A DNA stretch of 64,000 bases, taken from positions 248,001-312,000 of the forward strand of contig NZ_QAAD01000001.1 in NCBI RefSeq assembly GCF_003046625.1. The letters are read 5' to 3'. A model generated the notes under the pieces. The model searched no databases. It saw only the letters and a list, made by a program, of their open reading frames with translations, and was not told where the DNA came from. Each line of letters begins with the position of its first letter. Position 1 is the first letter of the stretch. This DNA is from Mangrovibacterium marinum. GTDB taxonomy: Bacteria; Bacteroidota; Bacteroidia; Bacteroidales; Prolixibacteraceae. This document shows positions 33,449 to 42,607 of this stretch, piece after piece. Both the position numbers and the translations under genes were made by a program.

Positions 33449-33464
33449 CATACTATAATTATCA
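33449..33464 (+). promoter_or_regulatory. Candidate controller-protein box at the methyltransferase promoter
   Basis: CATACTATAATTATCA matches, with one mismatch, the minus-strand sequence CATACTATAATTAGCA next to the controller gene start (35536-35551). Placed right after the -7 element, it would let the controller repress methyltransferase transcription. Confidence 0.6.
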
Positions 33465-33481
33465 TGTATTATCAAGTTTAG

Positions 33482-34477
33482 ATGGATCAGAGATTACTAA
33501 TTGAAGAAGGCGATTTTTTAAATTTATATAAAAGTTGGGATGCTCCAACTGTTATAATTTCAGATGGTCCATATGGTATTGGTGGCTTTCCTGGTGACCC
33601 AAAATCAGCTAAAAATCTTGGAAAGGTTTATGAACCTTTCATTAAGGCATGGGCTGAATCATCAACTCCTAATACAACTCTTTGGTTTTGGAATACTGAA
33701 CTTGGTTGGGCAAATGTTCATCCGGTTCTAGAAAAATATGGTTGGGAGTTTGTTAATTGCCATATTTGGAATAAAGGTAAAGCTCATATTGCAGGAAATG
33801 CAAACACAAAAACTTTGAGAAAATTACCAGTAGTGACTGAAGTTTGTGTTCAATATGTATTAAAGCCAGAGTTTGTTATTGATGGAAACAGCTTAAGCAT
33901 GCAAGAGTGGTTAAGATATGAATGGAAAAGAACAGGCTTACCATTATCTAAAACCAATGAGGCTTGTGGAGTGAAAAATGCTGCAACGAGAAAATATTTC
34001 ACTACCTGCGATTTATGGTATTTCCCACCTAGTGAAGCTTTTGAGAAGTTCACAAAATATGCAAATGAAAATGGTAAAGTTGAAGGCAAACCATATTTCT
34101 CTTTAAATGGAATCGATCCTATTTCAAAAGATGAATGGGATAAAATGAGGGCTAAATTCAAATGCCCTTTTGGTGTATCTAACGTATGGGAACACCCACC
34201 ATTAAACGGTAAAGAACGCTTAAAAAATGGCTCAAAATCATTACATCTCAATCAAAAACCATTAAAATTAATGGAAATAATAATTGACATCTCTTCTGAT
34301 ATAGGTGATGTAATATGGGAACCATTTGGAGGATTGTTTTCAGGTGCTATTGCAGCTCACAATTTAAACAGAGTTGCTTATGCGTCTGAAATAAATGGAG
34401 AAATATTTAAGCACGCTGAAAACAGGGTGAAATCTATTTTAGATCAACCTAAATTAAATCTTTTATTAGATCAATAG
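33482..34477 (+). CDS. Type II DNA methyltransferase (amino-methylating, beta-class order)
   Basis: 331 residues. The catalytic motif IV reads SDGPYGIGG near the N-terminus (about 28-36), a variant of the N-PPY/DPPY motif; the AdoMet motif I region lies near the C-terminus (IWEPFGGLFSGAIAAHNLNR, about 279-298). This IV-before-I order is that of beta-class N6-adenine or N4-cytosine methylases. It protects sites cut by the adjacent nuclease; the recognition sequence cannot be read. A/T-rich codon use contrasts with the neighbours. Its end overlaps the convergent nuclease gene by 29 bp. Confidence 0.92.
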   Translation: MDQRLLIEEGDFLNLYKSWDAPTVIISDGPYGIGGFPGDPKSAKNLGKVYEPFIKAWAESSTPNTTLWFWNTELGWANVHPVLEKYGWEFVNCHIWNKGKAHIAGNANTKTLRKLPVVTEVCVQYVLKPEFVIDGNSLSMQEWLRYEWKRTGLPLSKTNEACGVKNAATRKYFTTCDLWYFPPSEAFEKFTKYANENGKVEGKPYFSLNGIDPISKDEWDKMRAKFKCPFGVSNVWEHPPLNGKERLKNGSKSLHLNQKPLKLMEIIIDISSDIGDVIWEPFGGLFSGAIAAHNLNRVAYASEINGEIFKHAENRVKSILDQPKLNLLLDQ

Positions 34478-35324
34478 TGTTTGTTTTAGAATCACTAATC
34501 AGTTTTGCCCATTCTTTTATCCTATGACCATGCAATTTTGATTCTAGTACTTTAGACTTAAATTCTTCCATGCTTTCATGTTGAATTCTATCCATTTTTG
34601 CAAAGTTAGTATCCAAACGATATGGGTATTTGCCAAGGAGACCTTTTAATTTGGTTTGGTATTCAACAGTCGGTTCATATACTTTCCCATTTGCCCCCCA
34701 ACTTAAAATATCTTTCTCTGCTTTTTTGAGTAAAGAAGAATCACCTTGAAATTTATAACCATTTGTATTTGTTTGTTGCAAATTTGAAGTTCTTGAAGAG
34801 GTATCTTCTGGCTCAAAAACTAAGTAATCAGGAGGTCTGTGATAATGACTATCTCTAGCACTTGCTAAGCTTTTAGCAGAACCAACCCAAACATCAATTA
34901 AAACAGGCTTACCATAAATAATATATTCAGGTAACCATGCCACAAGAGCAACATGAGTTTGATCTTGGTCAAAATGATTAATACTGTCTTTAAATCTGGC
35001 AGTAATCTCTGTAGCAAGAGGAAACCATGTCTTAATTTCTATTCCTGGTTGCGGTTCAATTTTACCATCAAAAATAGTGTCAGGAAATCCTGGGTCTTGT
35101 CTTTTCCACTCTCCAAGCCCTTTCCAGTCAAGAGTATTTAATTCTTCACAAACTTTAAACTCAATCATATTTCCTACTAAAGGCGAAAGCTTAGAAACTG
35201 TTTTAGCAAGATGTTCAGCATATTCAAGTGTTGGTGGTTTTGTTATATCAACTACATCCATTTGTGAGCCAACTAGTGACTCTAAATGCTTTCCTGCTAA
35301 TTCAAGTATTTCTTTATAAGTCAT
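34449..35324 (-). CDS. Type II restriction endonuclease, PD-(D/E)XK type
   Basis: 291 residues. The start is placed at MTYKEILELAGKHLE (35324), overlapping the controller stop by 11 bp; a longer reading from 35372 runs deep into the controller gene. The probable active site is GFPDTIFDG followed by GIEIKTW, a PD-x(n)-E-x-K arrangement (about residues 93-113). The only family clue is its partners: a convergent methyltransferase and an overlapping upstream controller gene. It would cut unmethylated incoming DNA at an unknown site. A/T-rich composition suggests recent acquisition. Confidence 0.88.
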   Translation of the reverse strand: MTYKEILELAGKHLESLVGSQMDVVDITKPPTLEYAEHLAKTVSKLSPLVGNMIEFKVCEELNTLDWKGLGEWKRQDPGFPDTIFDGKIEPQPGIEIKTWFPLATEITARFKDSINHFDQDQTHVALVAWLPEYIIYGKPVLIDVWVGSAKSLASARDSHYHRPPDYLVFEPEDTSSRTSNLQQTNTNGYKFQGDSSLLKKAEKDILSWGANGKVYEPTVEYQTKLKGLLGKYPYRLDTNFAKMDRIQHESMEEFKSKVLESKLHGHRIKEWAKLISDSKTNTIDLIKDLI

Positions 35325-35535
35325 TGAAGATCTCTGATAAATTAATTTCAAGTGCATTAGCAACTTTTTCAATATTTATCAGGGTTATGTTTTTTTCTGC
35401 CCTTTCTATCATACCAATATATGTCCTATGAAGCCTAGCTTTTTCAGCAAGTTCTTCTTGTGACATGTTGTTTTTCTTTCGATAGTCTCTTATTCTGTCA
35501 CCGAACCTTTTTAGTATATCTGAATTTGAATCCAT
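35314..35535 (-). CDS. Restriction-modification controller (C) protein, XRE family
   Basis: 73 residues with one helix-turn-helix: MSQEELAEKARLHRTYIGMIERAEKN, typical of C proteins and XRE regulators. Its stop overlaps the nuclease start by 11 bp, so nuclease expression is translationally coupled to it. Direct repeats of GCTAATTATAGT lie immediately upstream of its start, probably its own operator, and a near-copy sits at the methyltransferase promoter. The expected role is delayed nuclease expression after entry into a new host. Confidence 0.93.
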   Translation of the reverse strand: MDSNSDILKRFGDRIRDYRKKNNMSQEELAEKARLHRTYIGMIERAEKNITLINIEKVANALEINLSEIFNDL

Positions 35536-35600
35536 TGCTAATTATAGTATGTACAAAGCTAATTATAGTCTTCTTTTTGTACTACATACTAAAGTTAGCA
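35536..35600 (-). promoter_or_regulatory. Controller operator and promoter region
   Basis: GCTAATTATAGT occurs twice (35537-35548 and 35558-35569), 21 bp apart, that is two DNA turns. AGTATGTACAAAG and TTTTTGTACTACATACT form an additional inverted arrangement further upstream. This layout suits C-protein boxes, with the site nearest the gene giving repression and the farther one activation. Confidence 0.6.
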
Positions 35601-35627
35601 TTTCAGTCAGGGAGTCGGGTAGAAATA

Positions 35628-35680
35628 GCTCTTTTGCAATTTTTGGTCTGTGTGTTGGAAAGTGCGAATTGGAAATGTGC
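35628..35680 (+). repeat. Right flanking direct repeat of the restriction-modification cassette
   Basis: 53 bp beginning GCTCTTTTGCAATTTTTGGT and ending AATTGGAAATGTGC; same orientation and about 85 percent identity to 33353-33405. Confidence 0.8.
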
Positions 35681-35999
35681 TTTTGTGGGCTGGTTTCAGC
35701 ATGGCATACAACAGTCAGACAGATGTAATCTTCTTCGTCAATTTTTGTTATGGAGACTATTGCACTTTTTATATCAATTTTGTTTATTTTACTCATAATA
35801 AAGACCTTCCAAAGTGGTCAAATTCGACCACATTAACTTTTAGTCCTTTCAAATGTACTTGTTTGGATGCTGATTTTAAAATCATGTTTCAAGAAGTGCA
35901 TTAGCGCTCTGGACCGAAAATACAACTTCGGGTTATCGACATCGCGCAGAGAACATGGAAACTTTTTTTGTTTCGGTAGTTTCCTGTGCTGAATATTCG

Positions 36000-36007
36000 T
36001 AATTTTG
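36000..36007 (+). promoter_or_regulatory. TAnnTTTG promoter element 5 nt before the TetR gene
   Basis: TAATTTTG ends 5 nt before the ATG at 36013. Confidence 0.4.
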
Positions 36008-36012
36008 TATCA

Positions 36013-36639
36013 ATGTCAACGGAGAAAAGAACACACATTTTAACCACAGCTGCCCGGTTATTCTCGCAACAGGGCATACGCAGCATTACCATGGACGATA
36101 TTGCCCGGGAAGCGGGCGTATCGAAAAAAACAATTTACAGCTTTTACAATAACAAACAGGAGTTAGTTGAAGCCTTTGTCAAGCATTTCATATTTGACTG
36201 CCCGGAGCTGCAATTCAACATCCGACCGAACATAAATGCCATCGATCAGTTATTTAAGTACAGAGAAAAAGCAGCCGTTCTATTGGAGCTTGTTAAAAAC
36301 AAAATCGATTACGACCTGAAACGACTCTACCCGGAGATCCATCGCGAACTACAAACCTTTAAACGCGATTTGATTTACCGTATTGAGACCGCTCTGCTTG
36401 CAAAAGGCAAACAAGAAGGGCTTTTCCGCCCCGAACTCGACGATGATTTTGTTGCAAGAATGTCGGTTGGCAGGAGCCTGCTGATCTTCAACCCCGAAAA
36501 CGACATTTTCACCGACGAGGAGTGCCTGAACATGGCAACCTTCGATAAGATGCTGGACTTTCAGCTACACGCGATATGCACCCCACGGGGAATTGACTAT
36601 TACGAACAAGAATTAAATCACATCCGGAATGAAAATTAG
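36013..36639 (+). CDS. TetR-family transcriptional regulator of the efflux operon
   Basis: 208 residues from MSTEKRTHILTTAARLF; an upstream ATG at 35986 would cover the promoter. The N-terminal helix-turn-helix reads SITMDDIAREAGVSKKTIYSFY. The C-terminal ligand domain is mostly helical and unassigned. The outer-membrane factor gene begins 11 nt before its stop, so it heads the efflux operon and probably represses it in response to a substrate. Confidence 0.94.
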   Translation: MSTEKRTHILTTAARLFSQQGIRSITMDDIAREAGVSKKTIYSFYNNKQELVEAFVKHFIFDCPELQFNIRPNINAIDQLFKYREKAAVLLELVKNKIDYDLKRLYPEIHRELQTFKRDLIYRIETALLAKGKQEGLFRPELDDDFVARMSVGRSLLIFNPENDIFTDEECLNMATFDKMLDFQLHAICTPRGIDYYEQELNHIRNEN

Positions 36640-37975
36640 AGCACAACGATCAATCTTTGTTTTGCTTTTACTTGCCTCAACAATCAGGCTATCGGCCCAG
36701 GACACGCTGCGCTTTTCGTTAACGGAGGCCAAAGCTTATGCTATGCAAAACTCCTATGTCATCCGCAACAGTTCGCTCGATGTGGATGCCGCCCGCAAAA
36801 AGGTGTGGGAAACCATTGCAACCGGACTACCCCAAGTGTCGGGATCGGCAAGCTACACCAACTTCCTGAACCTCCCTGTTTCGCTGATTCCTGCTGAGTT
36901 TGTCGGTGGAAACCCGGGCGAATACTTCGAAGTTACCTTTGGGCAAAAATTCAATTCGGATTTTGGGTTCACCGTTAACCAAAAGCTTTTCGATGGCTCC
37001 TATATTGTCGGGGTTGGTTCAGCAAAGCTCTATCTGCAGCTATCAAGCCAGGCAAAAGAAAAGACCGAAATTGAAATCCGCCAGGCCGTAGAGCAGGCTT
37101 ATTACGGAGCGTTGGTCGCCCGCCGGAATTTATCCGTCCTGCAAGAAAACCTGTCCAACAATCAAAAGCAATTTAGCGATACAAAAGCGATGTTTGAAAA
37201 CGGTTTTGTTGAAGAACAGGATGTCGACCAGCTGAAGCTGATTGTACAAAACTCGGAGAACGAAATAATCAAGGCTGAACGCGAAATACGAGTGGCCGAG
37301 ATGGTGTTGAAATATGTGATGGGTGTTACCGTAACCGACCCTGTTGTACTAATTGACGAGCTGGACAATTTCATCGATCCGATTTTATCGGGAAAGGAAG
37401 AACCGTCAGGTTTTGACTTGGCAACCCATATCGACTATCGCCTACTGGAGTCACAACGTTTAAGCCAGATCAAACTACTGCGACTGGAACAGTCGGCTTA
37501 TTTACCAAACCTCGATGCGTTTTACAGCTGGAACAAAACATCCTACGGTAACAGCTGGAATCTTTTTAAAAGCAACGTTGCCTGGTATCCCTCGTCTATG
37601 TGGGGGCTTAACCTTACTGTTCCCATTTTTTCGGCCGGAAATAAAGCGGCCAGGGTAAAACAAGCGCGTATTGAATTGGAAAAAGCCGAAAACGATCAGA
37701 AACTTGCAGAACAAACGCTGCAAAAAGACTACCTGACAGCAGTTGCCGATCTTGAAAGCGCCATCGATCAATACCGGAATGATACGGACAATAAACAGCT
37801 GGCAAAAAAAATCTACGACAAGACAACCGTCAAATACAACAACGGCATGATCAGCAGTATTGAGCTTTCGCAAACCGAATCGCAGTACATTCAGGCTCAG
37901 AGAGCTTGGGTAGCATCGGCCACTCAATTGTTAAACTCAAAAATAAACCTGGACAAAGCAATCGGAAAACTTTAA
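36629..37975 (+). CDS. TolC-like outer-membrane efflux protein
   Basis: 448 residues with a signal peptide (about 1-23, ending LSAQ). Two TolC/OEP repeats are visible, each with long coiled-coil helices (VEQAYYGALVARRNLSVLQE and the later KDYLTAVADLESAIDQY) and short barrel segments. The C-terminal SQYIQAQRAWVASATQLLNSK is typical of outer-membrane factors. It forms the exit duct of the RND pump encoded by the next two genes. ATG at 36629 overlaps the regulator stop. Confidence 0.95.
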   Translation: MKIRAQRSIFVLLLLASTIRLSAQDTLRFSLTEAKAYAMQNSYVIRNSSLDVDAARKKVWETIATGLPQVSGSASYTNFLNLPVSLIPAEFVGGNPGEYFEVTFGQKFNSDFGFTVNQKLFDGSYIVGVGSAKLYLQLSSQAKEKTEIEIRQAVEQAYYGALVARRNLSVLQENLSNNQKQFSDTKAMFENGFVEEQDVDQLKLIVQNSENEIIKAEREIRVAEMVLKYVMGVTVTDPVVLIDELDNFIDPILSGKEEPSGFDLATHIDYRLLESQRLSQIKLLRLEQSAYLPNLDAFYSWNKTSYGNSWNLFKSNVAWYPSSMWGLNLTVPIFSAGNKAARVKQARIELEKAENDQKLAEQTLQKDYLTAVADLESAIDQYRNDTDNKQLAKKIYDKTTVKYNNGMISSIELSQTESQYIQAQRAWVASATQLLNSKINLDKAIGKL

Positions 37976-37986
37976 AACAAGAAACT

Positions 37987-39141
37987 ATGTATCACACAAC
38001 TAAACTCAAACAATCCTGGCGTCAGCTGCTTATTTCGTTACTGACTGTTTTGCTGGTTTCCTGTTCTACGGGCAACGCCTCGAATGATGATATACAGGCC
38101 AAACAAACCCAGCTGGCCGAATACAAACAACAGCTTCACGACCTGCAGCAAAAAATACACGAACTTGAAGACGAACTGAGCGAACACATCCAGGTTGAGC
38201 GAATTGATGTGGTCTTAAGCGAATTGAAGGAGCAAAAATTCGAGCATTTCTTTGAAGTAACCGGAAGTGTCGATGCCGACAAAGAGATTAATGTCAGCCC
38301 GGAAGGTGCAGGTCAGATTCTGGCCATCAAGGTAAAGGAAGGACAACGCGTTGCCAAAGGAACCACCCTGGCAGTCCTCAACGCTGAGCCCATCAACCGC
38401 TCGATTGAACAAACAAAGATCAACCTGGAACTGGCAAAAACGACTTTCGAACGCCAGAAAAACCTTTGGGATCAAAATATCGGTTCTGAACTTCAGTACC
38501 TCCAGGCCAAATCGAACAAAGAATCACTTGAAAAACAGCTGGAAAACCTTCAGGCCCAGAAAGATATGTCCATCATCAAAGCTCCGGTCGACGGGATGAT
38601 CGACGTCATCTACCAAAAACAAGGACAGATAGCGGGTCCCCAAATACCGTTTGCCAAATTAATCAACATCGACAACATCAAGATTTATGCTGATGTAGCC
38701 GAATCGTACCTGACCAAAATGAACGAGGGCGACGAAGTATCGGTTTATTTCCCGGCGATAAACGCAGAACGGACCACCAAAATCCGTCTGATCGGTAACT
38801 ACATCGACCCGAACAACCGAACCATACGTGTGCGGCTGGATTTGGCCAATCCGGACAAAATGATCAAACCAAACATGGAGGCCATTGTAAAAATCCGCGA
38901 CTATGAAGTTGATAGTGCCATTGTCATTCCGTCCCTGCTTATTAAAGAAGATTTTAAAGGACACTACACCTACATTGCCGAAGGAAGCGGAGAAAGTATG
39001 ATCGCCAAAAAAGTCTATGTTACCCCGGGTATATCGGATAATAACATGACGGAAGTCACAGCGGGTCTGACCGCCGGAACCCAGGTAATTTCGGAAGGAT
39101 TCAGCCTGGTGTTTGATGGTTCGCCAATCCGACAAAACTAA
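37987..39141 (+). CDS. RND efflux membrane-fusion lipoprotein
   Basis: 384 residues from MYHTTKLKQSWRQLL; a lipobox (LLVSCSTG) marks an inner-membrane lipoprotein. A heptad-rich helix (about 40-72) precedes the barrel-sandwich domain (IDVVLSELKEQKFEHFFEVTG, EGAGQILAIKVKEGQRV), an alpha-hairpin, and the IKAPVDGMIDVIYQKQGQ return strand, ending in a membrane-proximal domain (VTPGISDNNMTEVTAGL). It links the pump to the outer-membrane channel. It lies 11 nt after the outer-membrane gene and 25 nt before the pump gene. Confidence 0.95.
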   Translation: MYHTTKLKQSWRQLLISLLTVLLVSCSTGNASNDDIQAKQTQLAEYKQQLHDLQQKIHELEDELSEHIQVERIDVVLSELKEQKFEHFFEVTGSVDADKEINVSPEGAGQILAIKVKEGQRVAKGTTLAVLNAEPINRSIEQTKINLELAKTTFERQKNLWDQNIGSELQYLQAKSNKESLEKQLENLQAQKDMSIIKAPVDGMIDVIYQKQGQIAGPQIPFAKLINIDNIKIYADVAESYLTKMNEGDEVSVYFPAINAERTTKIRLIGNYIDPNNRTIRVRLDLANPDKMIKPNMEAIVKIRDYEVDSAIVIPSLLIKEDFKGHYTYIAEGSGESMIAKKVYVTPGISDNNMTEVTAGLTAGTQVISEGFSLVFDGSPIRQN

Positions 39142-39166
39142 ACATTCGGTTTTATCCCCTGTAAAA

Positions 39167-42100
39167 ATGCAGCAAATGGACAAAGAAAAACAAAGCGATA
39201 TTGCGCAAAACATAACCCGGAAGTTCGGACCGACTTACCTGGCCCTGAAGAATAAAACAACCGTTTATATTCTTTCGCTGATGCTGGTGATTTTTGGTCT
39301 TTATTCCTACAATCAAATGCCCCGGGAGTCGTTCCCCGAGATTGCGATTCCCTACATATTTGTACAAACCATTTATCCCGGCAACTCGCCCGTTGATATC
39401 GAGAACCTGATTACCCGACCAATCGAACAGGAACTAAAGGGAATGGACGGGGTCAAAAAAGTATCGTCGGCTTCGTACCAGGACGTCAGCACCATCGTGG
39501 TTGAATTCAACACCAATGTTGATGTGAAACAGGCGTTGCAGGATACCAAAGACAACGTGGACAAGGCAAATTCCGATTTACCCGACGATTTGGAGAACGA
39601 TCCGCTGGTAATGGATCTGAACTTCTCGGAATTCCCCATCCTGAATGTTAACCTTTCGGGCGATTTTAGCATGCGGGAACTGAAGAACTTCGCCGAAATC
39701 CTGCAGGATGAATTTGAAAGCCTGAGTGAAATATCAGAAGCCACGATTCGCGGTATCGACGAGCGGGAAATCCAGATCAATGTCGATCCGCACAAAATGG
39801 AGCTTCGCGGCGTGTCGTACGACGATATTGCCTTCGCCCTTCAAACCGAAAATCTCACCATTGGTGCCGGTGAGTTCACGGCCGACAATACCCGCCGTGT
39901 TGTGCGCACGGAAGCTGATTACACCAATATGGATCAGATCCGCAACACGATTATCAAGCTGAATAACGGTAAACCGGTTTATGTGCGCGATGTGGCTGAT
40001 GTTGCTGATGACTACAAAGAACGCTCAACCATCTCGCGGCTCGACAACCGCCCGGTGGTTTCGCTGGCACTGGTCAAAAAGAGCGGAGCCAATATCCTGG
40101 AAGCAACAGCCAAAATTCGCAAAATCATCGACACGCAGGTCGAAAGTGGCTACCTGCCGCCAAACCTGGATATCATCATCACCGACGACATGTCGACCTA
40201 CATTAAAAACGATATTGCGACCCTCGAGAATAGTATCATCCTGGGGATGATTCTCGTAATTTTCGTCCTGTTCCTGTTTCTTGGCTTCCGGAATGCCCTT
40301 TTTTCGGGCCTGGCAATTCCGATGTCCATGTTCCTTTCATTCGTCATCCTGGACCAGTCGGGCATCACGCTGAACTCAATGGTTTTGTATGGTTTGATTC
40401 TGGCGCTGGGAATGTTGGTAGACAACGCGATTGTAGTAGTCGAAAACGTGTACCGCCTGCACGGCCTTGGCCTTCCAACACTGAAGGCAACCCAAAAAGG
40501 CGTAAGCGAAATTGCCTTTCCGATTATTTCATCAACACTGACGACCCTGGCCGCTTTCTTTCCATTGATGTTCTGGGAAGGCATCGTCGGGGAGTTCATG
40601 GGAATTTTACCCCAAACGCTGATCGTTGTGCTGGCCTCGTCGCTGTTTGTGGCCCTGGTGCTAAACCCGCCCTTTATTGCCCGGTTTATGAAGATCGAAG
40701 ATATCCGGAAAAAAGCAGACTGGAAAAAGACATTGATGCGGGCCGGAATACTGGCGGCTGTTTCTGTTGTCTTCTACCTTCCCAAAATATATTTACTTGG
40801 TAACCTCCTGATGACCGTAGCCTTGCTAATGGTTCTGAATGTGCTCGCGTTCCGCCCTATGGCCCGCTGGTTTCAGCTGCGTTTTTTGGTGTGGCTTGAA
40901 AACTTTTACGAGAGCCAGTTACGTTTTGCATTAACCGGATGGAAGCCCGTAGTTTATTTTGCAGGAACATTTGTCCTGTTGATCGGCTCAATCATTTTTT
41001 ATGGAATGCGGCAACCCACTGTTGTTTTCTTCCCGGAAACGGATCCGCAGACCATCTATGTAACCATGGAGCTGCCGCTGGGGACAGCCATCGATAAAAC
41101 CGATGAAGTTTCGCGCCGCGTGGAAAAAATTATCAACGAGACGATTGCCCCCTACCATAACATTATTAAATCGGTAACCACCTCGGTTGGAAACGGCAAA
41201 GGTGGCATGTTTGAGAATGAACAGAGCCCGAACAAATCGTTGACCTCCATTTCATTTGTCGAGTATAAACTACGCGACGGAATCAACACCTCGGATATTA
41301 TGCGCAAAATTTCAGCCAACCTGGAGGGTTTTGTTGGTGCTAAGATTTTTGTTGAAAAAGAAGACCAGGGACCTCCCGTCGGACCGCCCATCAATATCGA
41401 GGTGTCGGGCGATGATTTTGACCAGCTCATCCGGATTACCGATGATTTCATGGCGCTAATCAAGGACGACAACATCTCCGGGATTGACGAACTAAAACTG
41501 GACATCAATGTAAACCAGCCTGAAATGCTGATCGAGGTCGATCGGGAAAAGGCCCGCCGATACGAATTGTCGACTCAACAAATTGCCATGGCTCTGCGGA
41601 ACTCGCTCTATGGCTACGATGTCGGCGATTACAAAGACGGCGAGGATGAATACGATATTTTTATCCGGCTGAAGGAAGACTACCGGAATGATGTATCGAC
41701 CCTGATGAACCAAAAGCTGATGGTGGAAGGGAACAAGATTCCGATTTCGGCTGTGGCTGATTTTCGGTATTCTTCGACCTACGATAAGGTGAACCGCATT
41801 GACTTTAAACGGACGATAACAATTAGTTCAAACGTGGTAGAGGGCTACAATGCCAACGAAATTAACAGCCGAATCAGGCAAGTATTGCAGGAATACAACA
41901 TGCCGCGCGGATACAAATATTCGTTTACCGGCGAGCAACAGTCGCAGGACGAAAGCAGCGAGTTCCTCATTTTTGCCCTGTTGGTTGCAGTCGCACTGAT
42001 CGGCTTGATCATGATTACCCAATTTAACTCGTTCATCCGCCCCATGATTATCATGACGACTGTACTTTTCAGTACCATTGGCGTATTCCTCGGATTGGGG

Positions 42101-42607
42101 CTCTTCCAGATGGAGTTTGTAATCATTATGACCGGCATCGGTATCATCTCGCTCGCCGGCATTGTGGTAAACAACGGTATCGTACTGATCGACTACATCG
42201 ACCTGATGCGGAAACGAAGACGCGAGGAACTGGGCTTACACGAAGGAGCTTTTCTCTCGGCAAAAGACGAAGTTGAATGCCTGGTAATTGCCGGAAAAAC
42301 AAGATTGCGCCCCGTACTGCTTACCGCCATCACAACCGTGCTTGGCTTGGTGCCACTCGCTATCGGATTAAATTTCGACTTTTTGACACTTTACAGCCAC
42401 TTCGAGCCCGACTTTTCGCTAGGAGGAGAAAGCACCGCCTTTTGGGGACCCATGTCGTGGACGGTGATCTTCGGGTTGACCTTTGCCACCTTCCTGACAC
42501 TGATCATCTCGCCGGTGATGTACATGCTAACCATCCGGATTAACTACCGGATAAAGAAACTGCTGGGCGTTGTGCCGGAAGACAGTTTACGCGGACAGGA
42601 AGATTAA
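39167..42607 (+). CDS. RND-family efflux pump (AcrB-like)
   Basis: 1146 residues from MQQMDKEKQSD; a longer frame from 39113 overlaps the previous gene. It shows the RND pattern of TM1, a large periplasmic loop, six helices, a second loop and five helices: LSLMLVIFGLYSYNQMP at the start, ALGMLVDNAIVVVENV (relay Asp retained, second Asp Asn) and VNNGIVLIDYIDLMR later. Tail FATFLTLIISPVMYM. It expels drugs or other amphipathic compounds by proton antiport with the MFP and OMF above; substrate range is unknown. A terminator follows. Confidence 0.95.
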   Translation: MQQMDKEKQSDIAQNITRKFGPTYLALKNKTTVYILSLMLVIFGLYSYNQMPRESFPEIAIPYIFVQTIYPGNSPVDIENLITRPIEQELKGMDGVKKVSSASYQDVSTIVVEFNTNVDVKQALQDTKDNVDKANSDLPDDLENDPLVMDLNFSEFPILNVNLSGDFSMRELKNFAEILQDEFESLSEISEATIRGIDEREIQINVDPHKMELRGVSYDDIAFALQTENLTIGAGEFTADNTRRVVRTEADYTNMDQIRNTIIKLNNGKPVYVRDVADVADDYKERSTISRLDNRPVVSLALVKKSGANILEATAKIRKIIDTQVESGYLPPNLDIIITDDMSTYIKNDIATLENSIILGMILVIFVLFLFLGFRNALFSGLAIPMSMFLSFVILDQSGITLNSMVLYGLILALGMLVDNAIVVVENVYRLHGLGLPTLKATQKGVSEIAFPIISSTLTTLAAFFPLMFWEGIVGEFMGILPQTLIVVLASSLFVALVLNPPFIARFMKIEDIRKKADWKKTLMRAGILAAVSVVFYLPKIYLLGNLLMTVALLMVLNVLAFRPMARWFQLRFLVWLENFYESQLRFALTGWKPVVYFAGTFVLLIGSIIFYGMRQPTVVFFPETDPQTIYVTMELPLGTAIDKTDEVSRRVEKIINETIAPYHNIIKSVTTSVGNGKGGMFENEQSPNKSLTSISFVEYKLRDGINTSDIMRKISANLEGFVGAKIFVEKEDQGPPVGPPINIEVSGDDFDQLIRITDDFMALIKDDNISGIDELKLDINVNQPEMLIEVDREKARRYELSTQQIAMALRNSLYGYDVGDYKDGEDEYDIFIRLKEDYRNDVSTLMNQKLMVEGNKIPISAVADFRYSSTYDKVNRIDFKRTITISSNVVEGYNANEINSRIRQVLQEYNMPRGYKYSFTGEQQSQDESSEFLIFALLVAVALIGLIMITQFNSFIRPMIIMTTVLFSTIGVFLGLGLFQMEFVIIMTGIGIISLAGIVVNNGIVLIDYIDLMRKRRREELGLHEGAFLSAKDEVECLVIAGKTRLRPVLLTAITTVLGLVPLAIGLNFDFLTLYSHFEPDFSLGGESTAFWGPMSWTVIFGLTFATFLTLIISPVMYMLTIRINYRIKKLLGVVPEDSLRGQED

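Larger units (their letters stand above)
33061..33481. other. Intergenic boundary of the restriction-modification cassette
   Basis: No gene seen. It contains GTATGAGCAGTAGCGG, ATACAAATTGTTGTATGCC (a short inverted repeat), the left 53-bp flank repeat (33353-33405) and the methyltransferase promoter region. Composition shifts to A/T-rich toward the right end. Confidence 0.6.
35536..36012. other. Intergenic right boundary of the restriction-modification cassette
   Basis: It holds the controller operator, the right flank repeat and the TetR-gene promoter. Short open frames are A/T-rich and show no family resemblance. Confidence 0.55.
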
